Assembly: GCA_047974765.1 (NCBI GenBank)
Contig: JBKECP010000046.1
Coordinates: forward strand, 82,813 to 146,812
Length of the DNA stretch: 64,000 nucleotides
DNA from: JBKECP01 sp047974765
GTDB taxonomy: Bacteria; Pseudomonadota; Gammaproteobacteria; Pseudomonadales; Halieaceae
Reading direction: 5' to 3'
Each line of letters starts with the position of its first letter. The stretch's first letter is position 1. Positions 20,455 through 30,806 of the stretch are shown in pieces. The notes under the pieces were generated by a model that saw only the letters and a program-made list of their open reading frames with translations, had not been told where the DNA came from and did no database searches. The position numbers and the translations under genes were made by a program.

Positions 20455-20626
20455 TTCAGCAAACCGCATAAAACTGTAAACGCTGACGTGTCTGCTTTAC
20501 TCCGTTGACTGTACTTTACTATACGATATGTGCAGCTTTTGCCCGCACGGCGTCTTTGGACCATCACCTGACAACAGCACACCATACAATCACTGCTTAA
20601 CCAGCAACAGCAAGGGAGCGATCACG

Positions 20627-21484
20627 ATGAGCAGCAGACAAAAACCCGGCCCGGTGCTTGTTACCGGCGCAAACTCCGGCTTTGGCCTGGCCGCCACTTT
20701 GCGTTTTGCCAGGCGCGGCTGGGATACCTGGGGCACCGTTCGCTCTAGGGCCAAGGCCAACATCCTGACCGCTGCGGCCAAAGAAGCCGGAGTCAGCGAG
20801 CGGGTGCATCCGCTGGTACTGGATGTATCCAATCACGATGCGCTGACCAAAGCCTGGCCCAGGCTGCCGCCCTTTTACGCCGTCATCAACAATGCAGGCT
20901 ACTCTGAACTGGGCGCAGTTGAGGATATCAGCGCTGATCAAGCCAAAGATCAACTGAACGTTAACCTGATCGCACCCGCTGTTATTGCCAGGCTGGCTCT
21001 GCCCGCCATGCGTGAACGGGGCGAAGGTCGCATTATTATGGTGTCATCAGTTGCTGGCCGGGTTGCTATTTTGCCTTTAAACGGCTGGTACCACGCCTCC
21101 AAATTTGGCCTGGAAGCCCTGTCTGATGTGCTGCGTATGGAAGTAGCCAGTTTCGGAGTTAAAGTCTGCATTGTCGAACCGGGTACCTTCAAGACCAATA
21201 TCGACGTTGCAGCCCAGCAAACAGCCGCTGCCAGAGCATATGAAGATTCACCATACCAAAAGGTCTACAAACGTATTGAACGCAGCGCCAACCTCATCAA
21301 ATATGCACCGCCTGCGGATATTGTTGCACGCACGATTGTATCAGCGGTTGAAAGCCGACGTCCCCGTCGGCGCTATCTTGTGGGTGCCGATGCACTGGCG
21401 GCAGTAGCTGGCAATGCACTTATCCCACGAGCCTTCCTTGACAACGCCACCCGCCTGCTCGCTGGCCTTCGCAGTAAAAACTGA
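20627..21484 (+). CDS. short-chain dehydrogenase/reductase
   Basis: A 285-residue classical SDR. The cofactor motif is VTGANSGFGLAA, with RSRAKA downstream of strand 2 suggesting NADP(H) preference. NNAGYSELG is the structural NAG motif, MVSSVAG holds the catalytic serine, and WYHASKFGLEAL the YxxxK pair. The overall pattern resembles retinol or 17-beta-hydroxysteroid dehydrogenase-like SDRs (VEPGTFKTNI after the catalytic site). GGGAG lies 8 bases before the ATG. It stands alone between ispB and pgi; the substrate is unknown. Confidence 0.85.
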   Translation: MSSRQKPGPVLVTGANSGFGLAATLRFARRGWDTWGTVRSRAKANILTAAAKEAGVSERVHPLVLDVSNHDALTKAWPRLPPFYAVINNAGYSELGAVEDISADQAKDQLNVNLIAPAVIARLALPAMRERGEGRIIMVSSVAGRVAILPLNGWYHASKFGLEALSDVLRMEVASFGVKVCIVEPGTFKTNIDVAAQQTAAARAYEDSPYQKVYKRIERSANLIKYAPPADIVARTIVSAVESRRPRRRYLVGADALAAVAGNALIPRAFLDNATRLLAGLRSKN

Positions 21485-21581
21485 TGACCTTTGATAGCCT
21501 GAGTGGGCCGCTTTACAGCAGCCCACAGGCCTTCTTATACTCATGCGTTTTTTCACTGTATGTTCAAGTCTGGGCAAAATA

Positions 21582-23240
21582 ATGACCTCTCAGCCAAAAC
21601 TGACCGATCTGCCCGCTTTTGGCGAGCTGCAACACAGTGCCAGACGGCTTTTATCAGCCAATATCAGCTCTCTGTTTACAACAGAAGCTGGCCGAGCCCG
21701 AACGTTCAGCACAGAAGCAGCTGGCTTACGGCTGGATTATTCCAGGCAACTGCTCGACAACAAAGCCCGCAAGCAACTGCTTGCGCTGGCCACTCAGGCA
21801 CGATTGCCCGATCAAATTCAGGCACTGCTATCGGGAGCTGAAGTCAACAATACTGAACATCGCCCCGCCCTGCACAGCCTGCTGCGTGCCAGCAGTGCCC
21901 CTGCAAAGCTGGCCGACAAATTTTCTGAAGTTCAGGCCTGCCGCTCACAAATGCAGAACTGGGCCAACAAAATCAATACCGGCCAGCACAAGGGTTTTTC
22001 CGGGCAGGCCATTAGCGATATCGTCAATATCGGCATCGGCGGCTCTGACCTTGGACCGCGCCTGGTCAGTGAGGCCCTGCAGGCCTTTGTCGGCGGTATC
22101 ACCTGTCACTATACTGCCAATCTCGATCCCGCTGACCTGCAAGGTACCTTGCAAAAACTAAATCCGGCCTCAACGCTGTTTATTATCTGCTCCAAATCCT
22201 TTCGCACCGAAGAAACACTAATCAATGGCCGGAGCGCCCGGCAGTGGCTGCTACAGACCGGCGCCACTGAGACCGACCTGAACCGGCATTTCCTTGCGGT
22301 GACAACCAATCTTGCTGCGGCAGCGGACTTTGGTATTTCACCAGATCACTGCCTGCCCTTATGGGACTGGGTCGGCGGGCGCTATTCTTTGTGGTCGGCG
22401 GTGGGCCTGTCTTGTGCCATTGGCCTTGGCTGGTCCCATTTTGAAGCTCTGCTGGCCGGCGCCGCCGCCATGGATGAACACTTTGCCTGTGCACCACTGA
22501 CTGACAATATGCCAGTCCTGACGAGCCTGCTGGAGATCTGGTGCTGCAATGGACTGGGTGCCGCCAGCCAGGCGGTACTGCCCTATGATCATGGTCTGGC
22601 CAGGCTGCCGGATTTTTTACAGCAGCTGAGCATGGAAAGTAACGGCAAGGGCGTGCGCTGTAACGGAAGCCAACTGGACTGTGACAGCGCTCCTATCCTG
22701 TGGGGGTCGGCAGGCAGTATCGGCCAGCACTCTTACTTTGAATTACTGCACCAGGGTACCCGCCTGTGCCCGGCGGATTTTATTCTGCCACTGACCAGCC
22801 ACACGACCATGAAACAACAGCACCGTCGTCTGGTAGCCAACTGTCTGGCCCAAAGCCGCGCCCTGCTGGTCGGACAGTCACTGGATCAGGCTCATCAACG
22901 CTTGCGGGCACGCGGCCTGAGCGAGAGCGAGGCAGACACACTGGCGCCCCACCTGGTAATGCCCGGCAATCGCCCTCACAACATCATCAGCTTCCAGGCG
23001 TTGACGCCACAGACACTGGGCGCACTGCTGGCCCTCTACGAACACAAAACCTATTGCTGCGGCCAGCTATGGGGGGTTAATTCCTTTGATCAATGGGGTG
23101 TTGAACTGGGCAAGGAAATTGCCGCTGACCTGCTTGGCCGAATGGAAGATCAACAGGCGAACGAAAGCACCTCCGGCGAGCTGGATCCGGCCACTGAACA
23201 GCTGCTGATTCAGTGGCGCAAGAGCCAGTCACCGAATTGA
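21582..23240 (+). CDS. pgi: glucose-6-phosphate isomerase
   Basis: It interconverts glucose-6-phosphate and fructose-6-phosphate. 552 residues, near E. coli Pgi (549). The sugar-phosphate loop NIGIGGSDLGPRLV is clear, as are CSKSFRTEETL, WVGGRYSLWSAVGL, the catalytic glutamate-region PYDHGLARLPDFLQQLSMES and the C-terminal NSFDQWGVELGK with the catalytic lysine. ATG 21582 fits the family start. It lies upstream of and convergent with the mannose/glucose nucleotide operon, giving a local group of hexose-phosphate enzymes. Confidence 0.96.
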   Translation: MTSQPKLTDLPAFGELQHSARRLLSANISSLFTTEAGRARTFSTEAAGLRLDYSRQLLDNKARKQLLALATQARLPDQIQALLSGAEVNNTEHRPALHSLLRASSAPAKLADKFSEVQACRSQMQNWANKINTGQHKGFSGQAISDIVNIGIGGSDLGPRLVSEALQAFVGGITCHYTANLDPADLQGTLQKLNPASTLFIICSKSFRTEETLINGRSARQWLLQTGATETDLNRHFLAVTTNLAAAADFGISPDHCLPLWDWVGGRYSLWSAVGLSCAIGLGWSHFEALLAGAAAMDEHFACAPLTDNMPVLTSLLEIWCCNGLGAASQAVLPYDHGLARLPDFLQQLSMESNGKGVRCNGSQLDCDSAPILWGSAGSIGQHSYFELLHQGTRLCPADFILPLTSHTTMKQQHRRLVANCLAQSRALLVGQSLDQAHQRLRARGLSESEADTLAPHLVMPGNRPHNIISFQALTPQTLGALLALYEHKTYCCGQLWGVNSFDQWGVELGKEIAADLLGRMEDQQANESTSGELDPATEQLLIQWRKSQSPN

Positions 23241-23451
23241 AAAAACGGCATTCTCATTGGCGACCCGCTCACGCTGGTTGCAGGTATTTTGCACGAACCA
23301 CCAGGCCGTTTTCTCCTGTTCGTGACACTGACCAAAGGCGGGCGCTACCTGCTATTGATTGCCACGATGCTGTGACTGGGACAGTGAATCACTGTCTTTT
23401 TGCAAGCCAGGCAAAATCTTTCCAAATCCGACAGGCAAGCAGGCACAAGGC

Positions 23452-24807
23452 TCACCCCATCAAGGCCAGCACCTCTGCTGTTTTCGCCTGCATCAGAGCC
23501 ACATCCCCGCGACTTTCAACATTCAGACGTACCACCGGCTCGGTATTGGACATACGCAGGTTAAAACGCCAGCTGTCAAAGCTCATGCTTAGGCCGTCAA
23601 CCTTTTCCACCTGTTCAGCAATCTCGCGGTAATGGGCTTCGACACTGGCCAGCACCGCTGCCGGATCGGCAATGGTGCGGTTGATCTCGCCACTACAGGG
23701 ATAGGCCGCCATGCGCTCGGCCACCATGGCTGACAAACTCTGGCCACGACTGGACATCAGACCTGTCACCAGCAGCCAGGGAATCATGCCGCTATCACAG
23801 TAAGCGAAGTCACGAAAATAGTGATGGGCGCTCATCTCACCACCATAGATGGCGTTTTCCTTGCGCATACGCTCCTTGATAAAGGCGTGTCCGGTCTTGC
23901 TCTGGATAACCTGCCCGCCAAGAGATCTGGCCATATCAATAGTGTTCCAGACCAATCGGGGGTCATGTACGATACCCGCCCCGGGACTTTGCTCAAGGAA
24001 GGCCTGTGCCAGCAAACCCACCAGGTAGTAACCCTCAATAAACTCACCTTTTTCATCAAAGAAAAAGCAGCGGTCAAAGTCACCATCCCAGGCAATACCG
24101 AGATCGGCGCCGTGTTCGCGCACTGCGGCAATGGTCGCTGCACGGTTTTCCTCCAACAGCGGATTGGGCACACCGTTTGGGAAGTTGCCATCAGGCTCAT
24201 GGTGTAGCTTGACAAAATCAAAGGGCAGGTGCGGCTCAAGCAGATCGACAATGCGACCGGCACCGCCGTTACCGGCATCCACCACCAGTTTCATTGGGCG
24301 AAGGGCCGCCACATCAATATAACCGAGCAGGTGCTCGACATAAGCTGCATCCACATTGAGGTTGTGCAACTGGCCACGCTGTTTTGCTGCGGTGAAGGTA
24401 TTGCGTATTGCCAGGTCACGGATATCGAACAGCCCGGTATCGCCGGAAACAGGCCGGGATTGTTCGCGCACAAATTTCATGCCGTTGTAATCTTTGGGAT
24501 TGTGGCTGGCGGTAACTGCAATACCACCATCCATGTCGGCATGAGAGGTGGCGAAATAAATTTCCTCGGTACCGCTTTGACCGATGTCATAAACATCCAC
24601 GCCCTGCTCCAGCAAACCTTCAGTCAAGGCTGCCTTGATTGCCTTGCTGGTCAGCCGGATATCCTGACCGACAACCACTTTGCCCGGCTTGACCACCTCG
24701 GCATAGGCGCGCCCGATACGGCGGGCAATATCTTCATTGAGTTGATCGGGAATACGGCCACGCACATCATAGGCTTTAAAACAAGTCAGTTCTTCCACGG
24801 CTGGCAC
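23452..24807 (-). CDS. manB: phosphomannomutase/phosphoglucomutase
   Basis: It converts mannose-6-P to mannose-1-P (and probably glucose phosphates) for GDP-mannose and UDP-glucose supply. 451 residues. The phospho-serine loop [13 protein letters not shown] places the catalytic Ser at 101; the metal loop is GDFDRC, the sugar loop [10 protein letters not shown], and the phosphate-binding loop [15 protein letters not shown]. The start is GTG 24807, directly after the galU stop, with AGGA in the end of galU. Last gene of manC-galU-manB. Confidence 0.94.
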   Translation of the reverse strand: MPAVEELTCFKAYDVRGRIPDQLNEDIARRIGRAYAEVVKPGKVVVGQDIRLTSKAIKAALTEGLLEQGVDVYDIGQSGTEEIYFATSHADMDGGIAVTASHNPKDYNGMKFVREQSRPVSGDTGLFDIRDLAIRNTFTAAKQRGQLHNLNVDAAYVEHLLGYIDVAALRPMKLVVDAGNGGAGRIVDLLEPHLPFDFVKLHHEPDGNFPNGVPNPLLEENRAATIAAVREHGADLGIAWDGDFDRCFFFDEKGEFIEGYYLVGLLAQAFLEQSPGAGIVHDPRLVWNTIDMARSLGGQVIQSKTGHAFIKERMRKENAIYGGEMSAHHYFRDFAYCDSGMIPWLLVTGLMSSRGQSLSAMVAERMAAYPCSGEINRTIADPAAVLASVEAHYREIAEQVEKVDGLSMSFDSWRFNLRMSNTEPVVRLNVESRGDVALMQAKTAEVLALMG

Positions 24808-25635
24808 TCAATCCTTTTGGTAAATATTTTCATACACGTAGTTGGTCGCTTCGACAAAGCCCGGCACGCTGCCACAATCAAAACGGCGCCCCTTGAAACG
24901 GTAAGCAATTACGCAACCGCGCCGGGCCTGGGTTTGCAGGGCATCAGTCAGCTGGACTTCGCCATTGGCACCGGGCGGCGTTTCACGCAGGATGTCAAAA
25001 ATATCCGGCGTCAGAATATAACGGCCGATAATAGCCAGATTAGAGGGGGCATCAGCAGCATCGGGTTTCTCGACCATCTCATCAACGCGATAAATACCAT
25101 CCTTGATGCTTTCACCGCCAATCACACCGTATTTGTGGACATCCTCCATTGGCACCTCCTGAATAGCAACAATGGAGCAACGAAACTGCTTGTACAGCTC
25201 CGCCATCTGGGTCAGCACAGCCGGGCCCTCATTCAGACACAAATCATCCGACAGGATCACACCAAAAGGCTCGCTGCCCACCAGCGCCTCACCCGTCAGT
25301 ATCGCGTGCCCCAGTCCACGCATCTCACGTTGGCGCACCATGGGAAACACACCCTTGTCGAGGATGTCCCGTATACCGGCAAGATATTTTTCCTTGCCGG
25401 TGCCGGAAATCTGGTGTTCCAGCTCAAAACTGATATCAAAATGATCGGCAATGGCACGCTTACCCCGCCCTGTCACCATGGCACAGGTAGTCATTTCCGC
25501 CTCAATCGCTTCCTCAACGCCGTATTGCACCAATGGCTTGTTGACCACTGGCAGCATTTCCTTGGGCATGCTCTTGGTGGCAGGTAAAAAGCGTGTGCCA
25601 TAACCCGCCACAGGAAACAGGCATTTTTTAATCAT
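24808..25635 (-). CDS. galU: UTP-glucose-1-phosphate uridylyltransferase
   Basis: It makes UDP-glucose for polysaccharide and LPS synthesis. 275 residues, with the nucleotidyltransferase signature GYGTRFLPATKSMPKEML and lysine-bearing VEKPDAADAPSNLAIIGRYI. Its ATG overlaps the manC stop by 4 bases (ATGA), and manB starts right after its stop, so all three are one transcription unit. Confidence 0.96.
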   Translation of the reverse strand: MIKKCLFPVAGYGTRFLPATKSMPKEMLPVVNKPLVQYGVEEAIEAEMTTCAMVTGRGKRAIADHFDISFELEHQISGTGKEKYLAGIRDILDKGVFPMVRQREMRGLGHAILTGEALVGSEPFGVILSDDLCLNEGPAVLTQMAELYKQFRCSIVAIQEVPMEDVHKYGVIGGESIKDGIYRVDEMVEKPDAADAPSNLAIIGRYILTPDIFDILRETPPGANGEVQLTDALQTQARRGCVIAYRFKGRRFDCGSVPGFVEATNYVYENIYQKD

Positions 25636-27074
25636 TGTGCAGACTCCTTATCTTTATTCTTTGAGGGCTCACTGCGGCCATAGACATCTTCAAAACGAAC
25701 AATGTCATCCTCTCCCAGGTAGGCGCCAGACTGAACTTCAATCACTTCCAGCGGAATACGGCCAGGGTTGGCCAGACGGTGTTTGTGCCCGAGGGGAATA
25801 TAGGTGGACTGGTCTTCGGACAGCATGAATACACGATCACCACAGGTCACCTCGGCAGTGCCACGCACCACCACCCAGTGTTCAGCGCGATGATGATGCA
25901 TCTGCAGCGACAGTGTCTGCCCCGGACTGACAATAATCCGCTTGACCTGAAAACCCTCGGCAACTACCAGCGACTCATAGGAACCCCATGGACGATAAAC
26001 CCGTGGATGATGCTCGGTTTCGTCACGCTGCTGTATTTTCAGGGTCGCAACGAGTTTTTTGACATCCTGCACCTTATTGCGATCAGCCACCAACACAGCA
26101 TCACTGGTCTCAACCACGACCAGATCCCTCACTCCGGTAGCAGCCACCAGCCGGGACTCACTGCGAATATAGCTACCCCTACAATCATTGAGCAGCACAT
26201 CACCTGCACTCACATTGCCATCGACATCCTGCCCGGCCACCTCCCACAACGCCGACCAGGCGCCAATATCAGACCAGCCACAGTCCAGCGCCACGACACC
26301 ACCGGCGCGGGTGTGTTCCATCACGGCATAATCGATACTGTCAGCGGGGCAGGCAGCAAAAGCCTGCACATCGGGACGGACAAAGTCCAGATCACTGACG
26401 GCAGAAGACATGGCCTGCCGACAGGCTTCAACAATAGCCGGTGCATAGCGCTCAAGCTCAGCCAGATAGCTATCGGCACGCAGCAGGAACATACCGCTGT
26501 TCCAGAGGTAGTCACCACTATCCACATATGTGCGGGCTGTATCGGTATCGGGTTTTTCAACAAAACGCCTGAGATCAAAAACTCCATCGGCCTCCTGCGC
26601 TCCGCAGCCTATATAGCCATACCCGGTCTCAGGTCGGGTCGGCACGATACCGAAGGTCACCAAACGGCCCGCTTCAGCCAGCGGCAGCGCACGAAAAACC
26701 GCATCGGCAAAGGCATCCACCTGCCGCACCAGGTGGTCTGCCGGCAACACCAACATCAGAGCTTGCGGGTCACTGAGCTGCAAATGCAGGGCCGCCAGTG
26801 CCACTGCCGGTGCCGTATTGCGTCCCACCGGCTCCAGAATCAGAGCGGCCGCCTCAGTTTCAATCTGATGCAACTGCTGGGCAACCATAAAACGGTGCTC
26901 TTCATTACACACAACAACAGGCGCGCGGCAATCCAGCCCTCGGGTGCGCAACAAGGTGTCCTGCAACATGGAATAATCGCCCGCCAGCGGCAATAACTGC
27001 TTGGGATGTAACTCGCGGGAAATGGGCCACAAGCGGCTGCCCACGCCGCCTGAAAGTAATACGGGAACCACCAT
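25632..27074 (-). CDS. manC: mannose-1-P guanylyltransferase / mannose-6-P isomerase
   Basis: A bifunctional type II PMI-GMP enzyme of 480 residues. The N-terminal guanylyltransferase begins with LLSGGVGSRLWPISRELHPK. The C-terminal cupin isomerase domain from about residue 350 has RPWGSYESL, the zinc-site stretch QMHHHRAEHWVVVRGTAEV and the IPLGHKHRLANPG segment. It supplies GDP-mannose. ATG 27074 has AAGGA 7-8 bases upstream. It heads the operon; no glycosyltransferase or export gene follows within the window. Confidence 0.95.
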   Translation of the reverse strand: MVVPVLLSGGVGSRLWPISRELHPKQLLPLAGDYSMLQDTLLRTRGLDCRAPVVVCNEEHRFMVAQQLHQIETEAAALILEPVGRNTAPAVALAALHLQLSDPQALMLVLPADHLVRQVDAFADAVFRALPLAEAGRLVTFGIVPTRPETGYGYIGCGAQEADGVFDLRRFVEKPDTDTARTYVDSGDYLWNSGMFLLRADSYLAELERYAPAIVEACRQAMSSAVSDLDFVRPDVQAFAACPADSIDYAVMEHTRAGGVVALDCGWSDIGAWSALWEVAGQDVDGNVSAGDVLLNDCRGSYIRSESRLVAATGVRDLVVVETSDAVLVADRNKVQDVKKLVATLKIQQRDETEHHPRVYRPWGSYESLVVAEGFQVKRIIVSPGQTLSLQMHHHRAEHWVVVRGTAEVTCGDRVFMLSEDQSTYIPLGHKHRLANPGRIPLEVIEVQSGAYLGEDDIVRFEDVYGRSEPSKNKDKESAQ

Positions 27075-27417
27075 GCTATCGTCCTTTAATATTAACCGTG
27101 GTACGGCTTCTGATCTGGTCGGGCAGAGGCAAGGTTGACGCGCATCCTGGCACATCACTGGCTGCCCCCGACTGGATATCTTCCCGAAACGGGATCAGAC
27201 ACCTTATTAAAGCGCGCAGTGTAGCTGATCGCACCCTTGGGAGGCCACCTGCGGCCAGGTTTATAGGCTGGACTTGTGAGCCGCAACCATTAGAATGGGC
27301 ACGCTTGTATTTTTAACCCGGCAGATTGTGTTGCCGGATCAGCAAATTTGTCCAAATACCAGGTAAAGGCATTCTGTGTACAGAGGCACCCTGGATCAGG
27401 GCTCAACGGGATACCCT

Positions 27418-27933
27418 ATGACCGCAAAAAGCTCATTTACGAAAGAAGACCTTATCGACTGTGGCCACACCAGGCTGTTTGGCCCAGGCAATGCCCAGCT
27501 GCCAACAGGTCAGATGCTGATGCTTGATCGCATCGCACACATCAGCTCAGAAGGCGGCAAATATGGTAAGGGTGAAATTATCGCTGAGCTTGATATCAAC
27601 CCTGATCTCTGGTTTTTCCAGTGTCACTTTCCGGGCGATCCGGTAATGCCTGGCTGCCTGGGACTTGACGCCATGTGGCAGTTACTGGGCTTCTTTCTTG
27701 GCTGGCGTGGCAATCCTGGCAGGGGGCGCGCTTTAGGCTCAGGTGATGTAAAATTCACAGGCCAGATACTGCCCACTGCAAAAAAAGTGGTGTACCACAT
27801 TCATGTGAAACGGGTGATTGAGCGCAAGCTGATTATGGGTATCGCCGACGGTACTGTGTCCGTCGATGACCGCGAGATCTATACCGCCGCTGATCTCAGG
27901 GTGGGCCTGTTCAGTTCTACGGAGTCTTTCTAA
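27418..27933 (+). CDS. fabA: 3-hydroxydecanoyl-ACP dehydratase/isomerase
   Basis: It introduces the cis double bond for unsaturated fatty acid synthesis. 171 residues, as in E. coli. The active-site histidine lies in [14 protein letters not shown] and the aspartate helix in [19 protein letters not shown] 27418 ([12 protein letters not shown]) gives the family N-terminus. fabB starts 4 bases after its stop, so they form a tight pair. Confidence 0.97.
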   Translation: MTAKSSFTKEDLIDCGHTRLFGPGNAQLPTGQMLMLDRIAHISSEGGKYGKGEIIAELDINPDLWFFQCHFPGDPVMPGCLGLDAMWQLLGFFLGWRGNPGRGRALGSGDVKFTGQILPTAKKVVYHIHVKRVIERKLIMGIADGTVSVDDREIYTAADLRVGLFSSTESF

Positions 27934-27937
27934 AGCC

Positions 27938-29164
27938 ATGACAAGACGAGTAGTGGTTACCGGGCTGGGCATCGTGTCCTGCCTGGGCAATGATGCCGAT
28001 TCAGTGACAAAATCGCTCTATGAGGGCCGCTCAGGCATCACCCTGCAGCAGAACCAGATCGATGCCGGCATGCGCTCTCATGTAGGTGGCGTGCCAGTGA
28101 TCGATATCGCCGAGCATATCGACCGCAAGCAGCTGCGCTTTATGGGCGATGCAGCGGCCTATGCCTTTATCTCCATGCAGCAGGCCATAGCCGATGCAGG
28201 ACTGGATGACAGTGACGTCTCCAATGTTCGCACCGGCATTATTGCCGGTTCCGGTGGCGCCTCTTCTGCCAGTCAGGTGGATGCAGCCGACACCCTGCGT
28301 GAACGCGGTCTGCGCCGCGTTGGCCCCTACCGCGTCACCCAGACAATGGGTTCTACTGTTTCAGCCTGTCTGGCCACTCCTTTTAAAATCAAGGGGGTCA
28401 ATTACTCTATTTCCTCTGCCTGCTCTACCAGTGCTCACTGTATTGGCAACGCCATGGAGCAAATCCAGCTCAACAAGCAGGACATCGTCTTTGCCGGTGG
28501 CGGCGAGGAGCTGCACTGGTCAATGAGCTGCCTGTTCGACGCTATGGGCGCTCTATCCACCAAGTATAACGACAACCCGGAACGGGCCTCACGCGCCTAT
28601 GATGCTGACCGTGACGGGTTTGTGATCGCCGGCGGTGGCGGCATGGTGGTACTGGAAGAGCTGGAGCATGCACGTGCGCGCGGCGCCAAAATTTATGCCG
28701 AGCTGGTCGGTTATGGTGCCACTTCTGATGGCTATGACATGGTTGCCCCTTCCGGTGAAGGCGCTGTGCGCTGTATGCGACAGGCTCTGACTACAGTTGA
28801 AGGTCCGGTGGACTATATCAATGCTCACGGCACCTCCACTCCCGCCGGTGACATTCAGGAACTGAAAGCCGTGCGCAGTGCCTATGAAGACCGCGATCAT
28901 ATCCCGGTAATCGGCTCCACCAAGTCACTATCGGGCCACTCTCTGGGTGCAGCCGGCGTACAGGAGGCCATCTACTCCCTGCTGATGCAGCAGGCAGGCT
29001 TTATTGCTGCCTCAGCCAACATTGAAAACCTTGATTCTGAAGCAAAAGGACTACCAATCGCCATTGCGCGCCATGATAACGTCGACCTGCAACGCATCAT
29101 GTCCAACAGCTTTGGCTTTGGTGGCACCAATGCTTCACTGGTCTTTCAAAAATACAATGGCTAG
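27938..29164 (+). CDS. fabB: 3-oxoacyl-ACP synthase I
   Basis: It elongates cis-unsaturated acyl-ACPs. 408 residues. The nucleophilic cysteine is in [14 protein letters not shown], with the two catalytic histidines in [11 protein letters not shown] and [12 protein letters not shown] and the C-terminal [16 protein letters not shown] 27938 starts [13 protein letters not shown]. Downstream 29165-29239 has no gene; the next gene is convergent. No FabR/FadR site was recognised before fabA. Confidence 0.97.
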   Translation: MTRRVVVTGLGIVSCLGNDADSVTKSLYEGRSGITLQQNQIDAGMRSHVGGVPVIDIAEHIDRKQLRFMGDAAAYAFISMQQAIADAGLDDSDVSNVRTGIIAGSGGASSASQVDAADTLRERGLRRVGPYRVTQTMGSTVSACLATPFKIKGVNYSISSACSTSAHCIGNAMEQIQLNKQDIVFAGGGEELHWSMSCLFDAMGALSTKYNDNPERASRAYDADRDGFVIAGGGGMVVLEELEHARARGAKIYAELVGYGATSDGYDMVAPSGEGAVRCMRQALTTVEGPVDYINAHGTSTPAGDIQELKAVRSAYEDRDHIPVIGSTKSLSGHSLGAAGVQEAIYSLLMQQAGFIAASANIENLDSEAKGLPIAIARHDNVDLQRIMSNSFGFGGTNASLVFQKYNG

Positions 29165-29239
29165 AGCGACCGTCACAATATAGACAACACAACGACCAGA
29201 CAGTAGCTCTGATTTATAGGAAGAAGTATCAGACAGCGC

Positions 29240-30121
29240 TCAGGAATACGGTTCTGACCGACTTTCATTATTTCGGTAGTAACGGTTGAGTGTATCGCTG
29301 ACAAAACCTCGCCAGGGCACCTGCTTAATACCAAATGTATTGCGCAGGCAGCTACAGTCCAGGCGAAAAGCCAATGACTGTTCAGCGTATTTTTCCTGTA
29401 GCGTCAGTCCGCTTGTTTCAACATCCTGAAACCGGGACATACAGGTCAGTACAACACTGGCAAACTCATAAAGATTACAGGCATCACTACTGCAATAGTG
29501 GTAGTTACCCCAGGACTCAGCACCCGCATCAAGCTGATCCAGCACACCGGCAATAATTCGCGCTGCATCCAGTGACGAAACCGGACAGATCCGCTGATCG
29601 GCGGCAAATGACAATACACCACCTGCCTGCAACTGCATCAGCGTGGTAATCAGTAAATTATCACCATGGGCGGCAAAAACAGGGCCAAGACGCAGAATCA
29701 GGTGACGCTGGCAACGCTCTCTGATCAGGTGTTCAGCTTTTTGCAGTAATTTGGCCGTTCGATTCTCGCTATCACCATTGAGTTGCTCGTTATAGGGACG
29801 CTCCTGCCGCCCGGAAAAAACGCGCGCACTGGATAGCAGCATATAAATGGCATCAGTCCGACGGGCCGCTTTTGCCAGCCACTCACAACGGGCCACATCA
29901 ATATCGGCAAGACCTTCAGCACCATCAACAGCACTTTGCAGCCGGGTATCAATAATGACATCCGCCCTCGCCCGCTGTACTGCCTTCTTCGCCCGACGCT
30001 CACTTTTCCAGCGGCCGGTAGTAATTGTCAGAGCTTCCACCTGATGACGGCCGACCTGCTCCAAAAAATCCTCCAGATCCATGCCCAGCGCAGTATCTGC
30101 GCCAACCAAAAGCACCTTCAC
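29240..30121 (-). CDS. RmlD-like NAD(P)-dependent sugar epimerase/reductase family protein
   Basis: A 293-residue extended-SDR protein beginning KVLLVGADTALGMDLEDFL, a degenerate GxxGxxG nucleotide loop. MLLSSARVFSGRQERPYNE is the RmlD-type active-site strand with the usual YxxxK weakened or absent; the nearest residues are LLQKAEHLIRE. Loss of the catalytic tyrosine would make it a non-catalytic or regulatory member. It is 66 bases downstream of ssb in the same direction. The substrate is unknown, and dTDP-rhamnose genes are absent here. Confidence 0.65.
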   Translation of the reverse strand: MKVLLVGADTALGMDLEDFLEQVGRHQVEALTITTGRWKSERRAKKAVQRARADVIIDTRLQSAVDGAEGLADIDVARCEWLAKAARRTDAIYMLLSSARVFSGRQERPYNEQLNGDSENRTAKLLQKAEHLIRERCQRHLILRLGPVFAAHGDNLLITTLMQLQAGGVLSFAADQRICPVSSLDAARIIAGVLDQLDAGAESWGNYHYCSSDACNLYEFASVVLTCMSRFQDVETSGLTLQEKYAEQSLAFRLDCSCLRNTFGIKQVPWRGFVSDTLNRYYRNNESRSEPYS

Positions 30122-30187
30122 GGAAGACTACCGGTCACCGAAGGCCAACGCTTCATCAGTGGTACCACGATCATTGGCACAAATCGC

Positions 30188-30691
30188 TCAGAAGGGAATA
30201 TCGTCGTCGAAATCGTTATTAAAATCGGCCACAGGGGCCGCAGATGATTGTGGAGCTGATGCCTGGGAGGTCGTTGCCTGTGGACGCCCGGCCGATACCG
30301 TGCCACCACTGTATTCATCGTAACCACCACCCGTGGAGCCGCCCTGACCGGCACTACGACTGTCCAGCATTTGCATTTCACTGGCCACAATTTCAGTGGT
30401 GTAACGATCCTGGCCATCCTGCCCCTGCCACTTACGGGTGCGCAGAGCACCTTCCACATAAACTTTCGCGCCCTTGCGCAGATATTCACCGGCAATTTCA
30501 GCCAGGCGATTGAAAAAAACCACCCGATGCCACTCAGTGCGCTCCTGGGGCTGACCTGTCTGTTTGTCTTTCCAGGTTTCAGAGGTCGCCACACTGACAT
30601 TCGTCACGGCACCGCCAGAAGGCATATGGCGGATCTCCGGGTCCTGGCCGAGATTGCCTACAAGAATCACTTTGTTCACGCCGCGCGCCAT
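30188..30691 (-). CDS. ssb: single-stranded DNA-binding protein
   Basis: 167 residues. An OB-fold domain ([19 protein letters not shown]) is followed by a glycine/glutamine/serine-rich linker and the acidic tip DFDDDIPF, which recruits repair and replication partners. It sits next to an MFS gene and then divergent uvrA, the conserved gammaproteobacterial order. Confidence 0.97.
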   Translation of the reverse strand: MARGVNKVILVGNLGQDPEIRHMPSGGAVTNVSVATSETWKDKQTGQPQERTEWHRVVFFNRLAEIAGEYLRKGAKVYVEGALRTRKWQGQDGQDRYTTEIVASEMQMLDSRSAGQGGSTGGGYDEYSGGTVSAGRPQATTSQASAPQSSAAPVADFNNDFDDDIPF

Positions 30692-30806
30692 AATTATTCC
30701 TCGATCAGGCTGAATTGGAGTAAAAACTGCAAGCGCAGACTATAACAACCGCCATGGGCAAAATCGACTACCCATGGCAAAGCAAATTCATCCAATGCGT
30801 TCCGGC

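Noticed and set aside
24229..25587. A 452-codon open frame on the plus strand opposite galU and manB
   Set aside because: It is antisense to two well-conserved genes, rich in His, Ile, Asn and Thr as expected from the reverse of such codons, and matches no family. Shadow frame.
25779..26996. A 405-codon open frame opposite manC
   Set aside because: Entirely antisense to a clear enzyme gene, low-complexity His/Gln/Thr composition, no ribosome-binding site.
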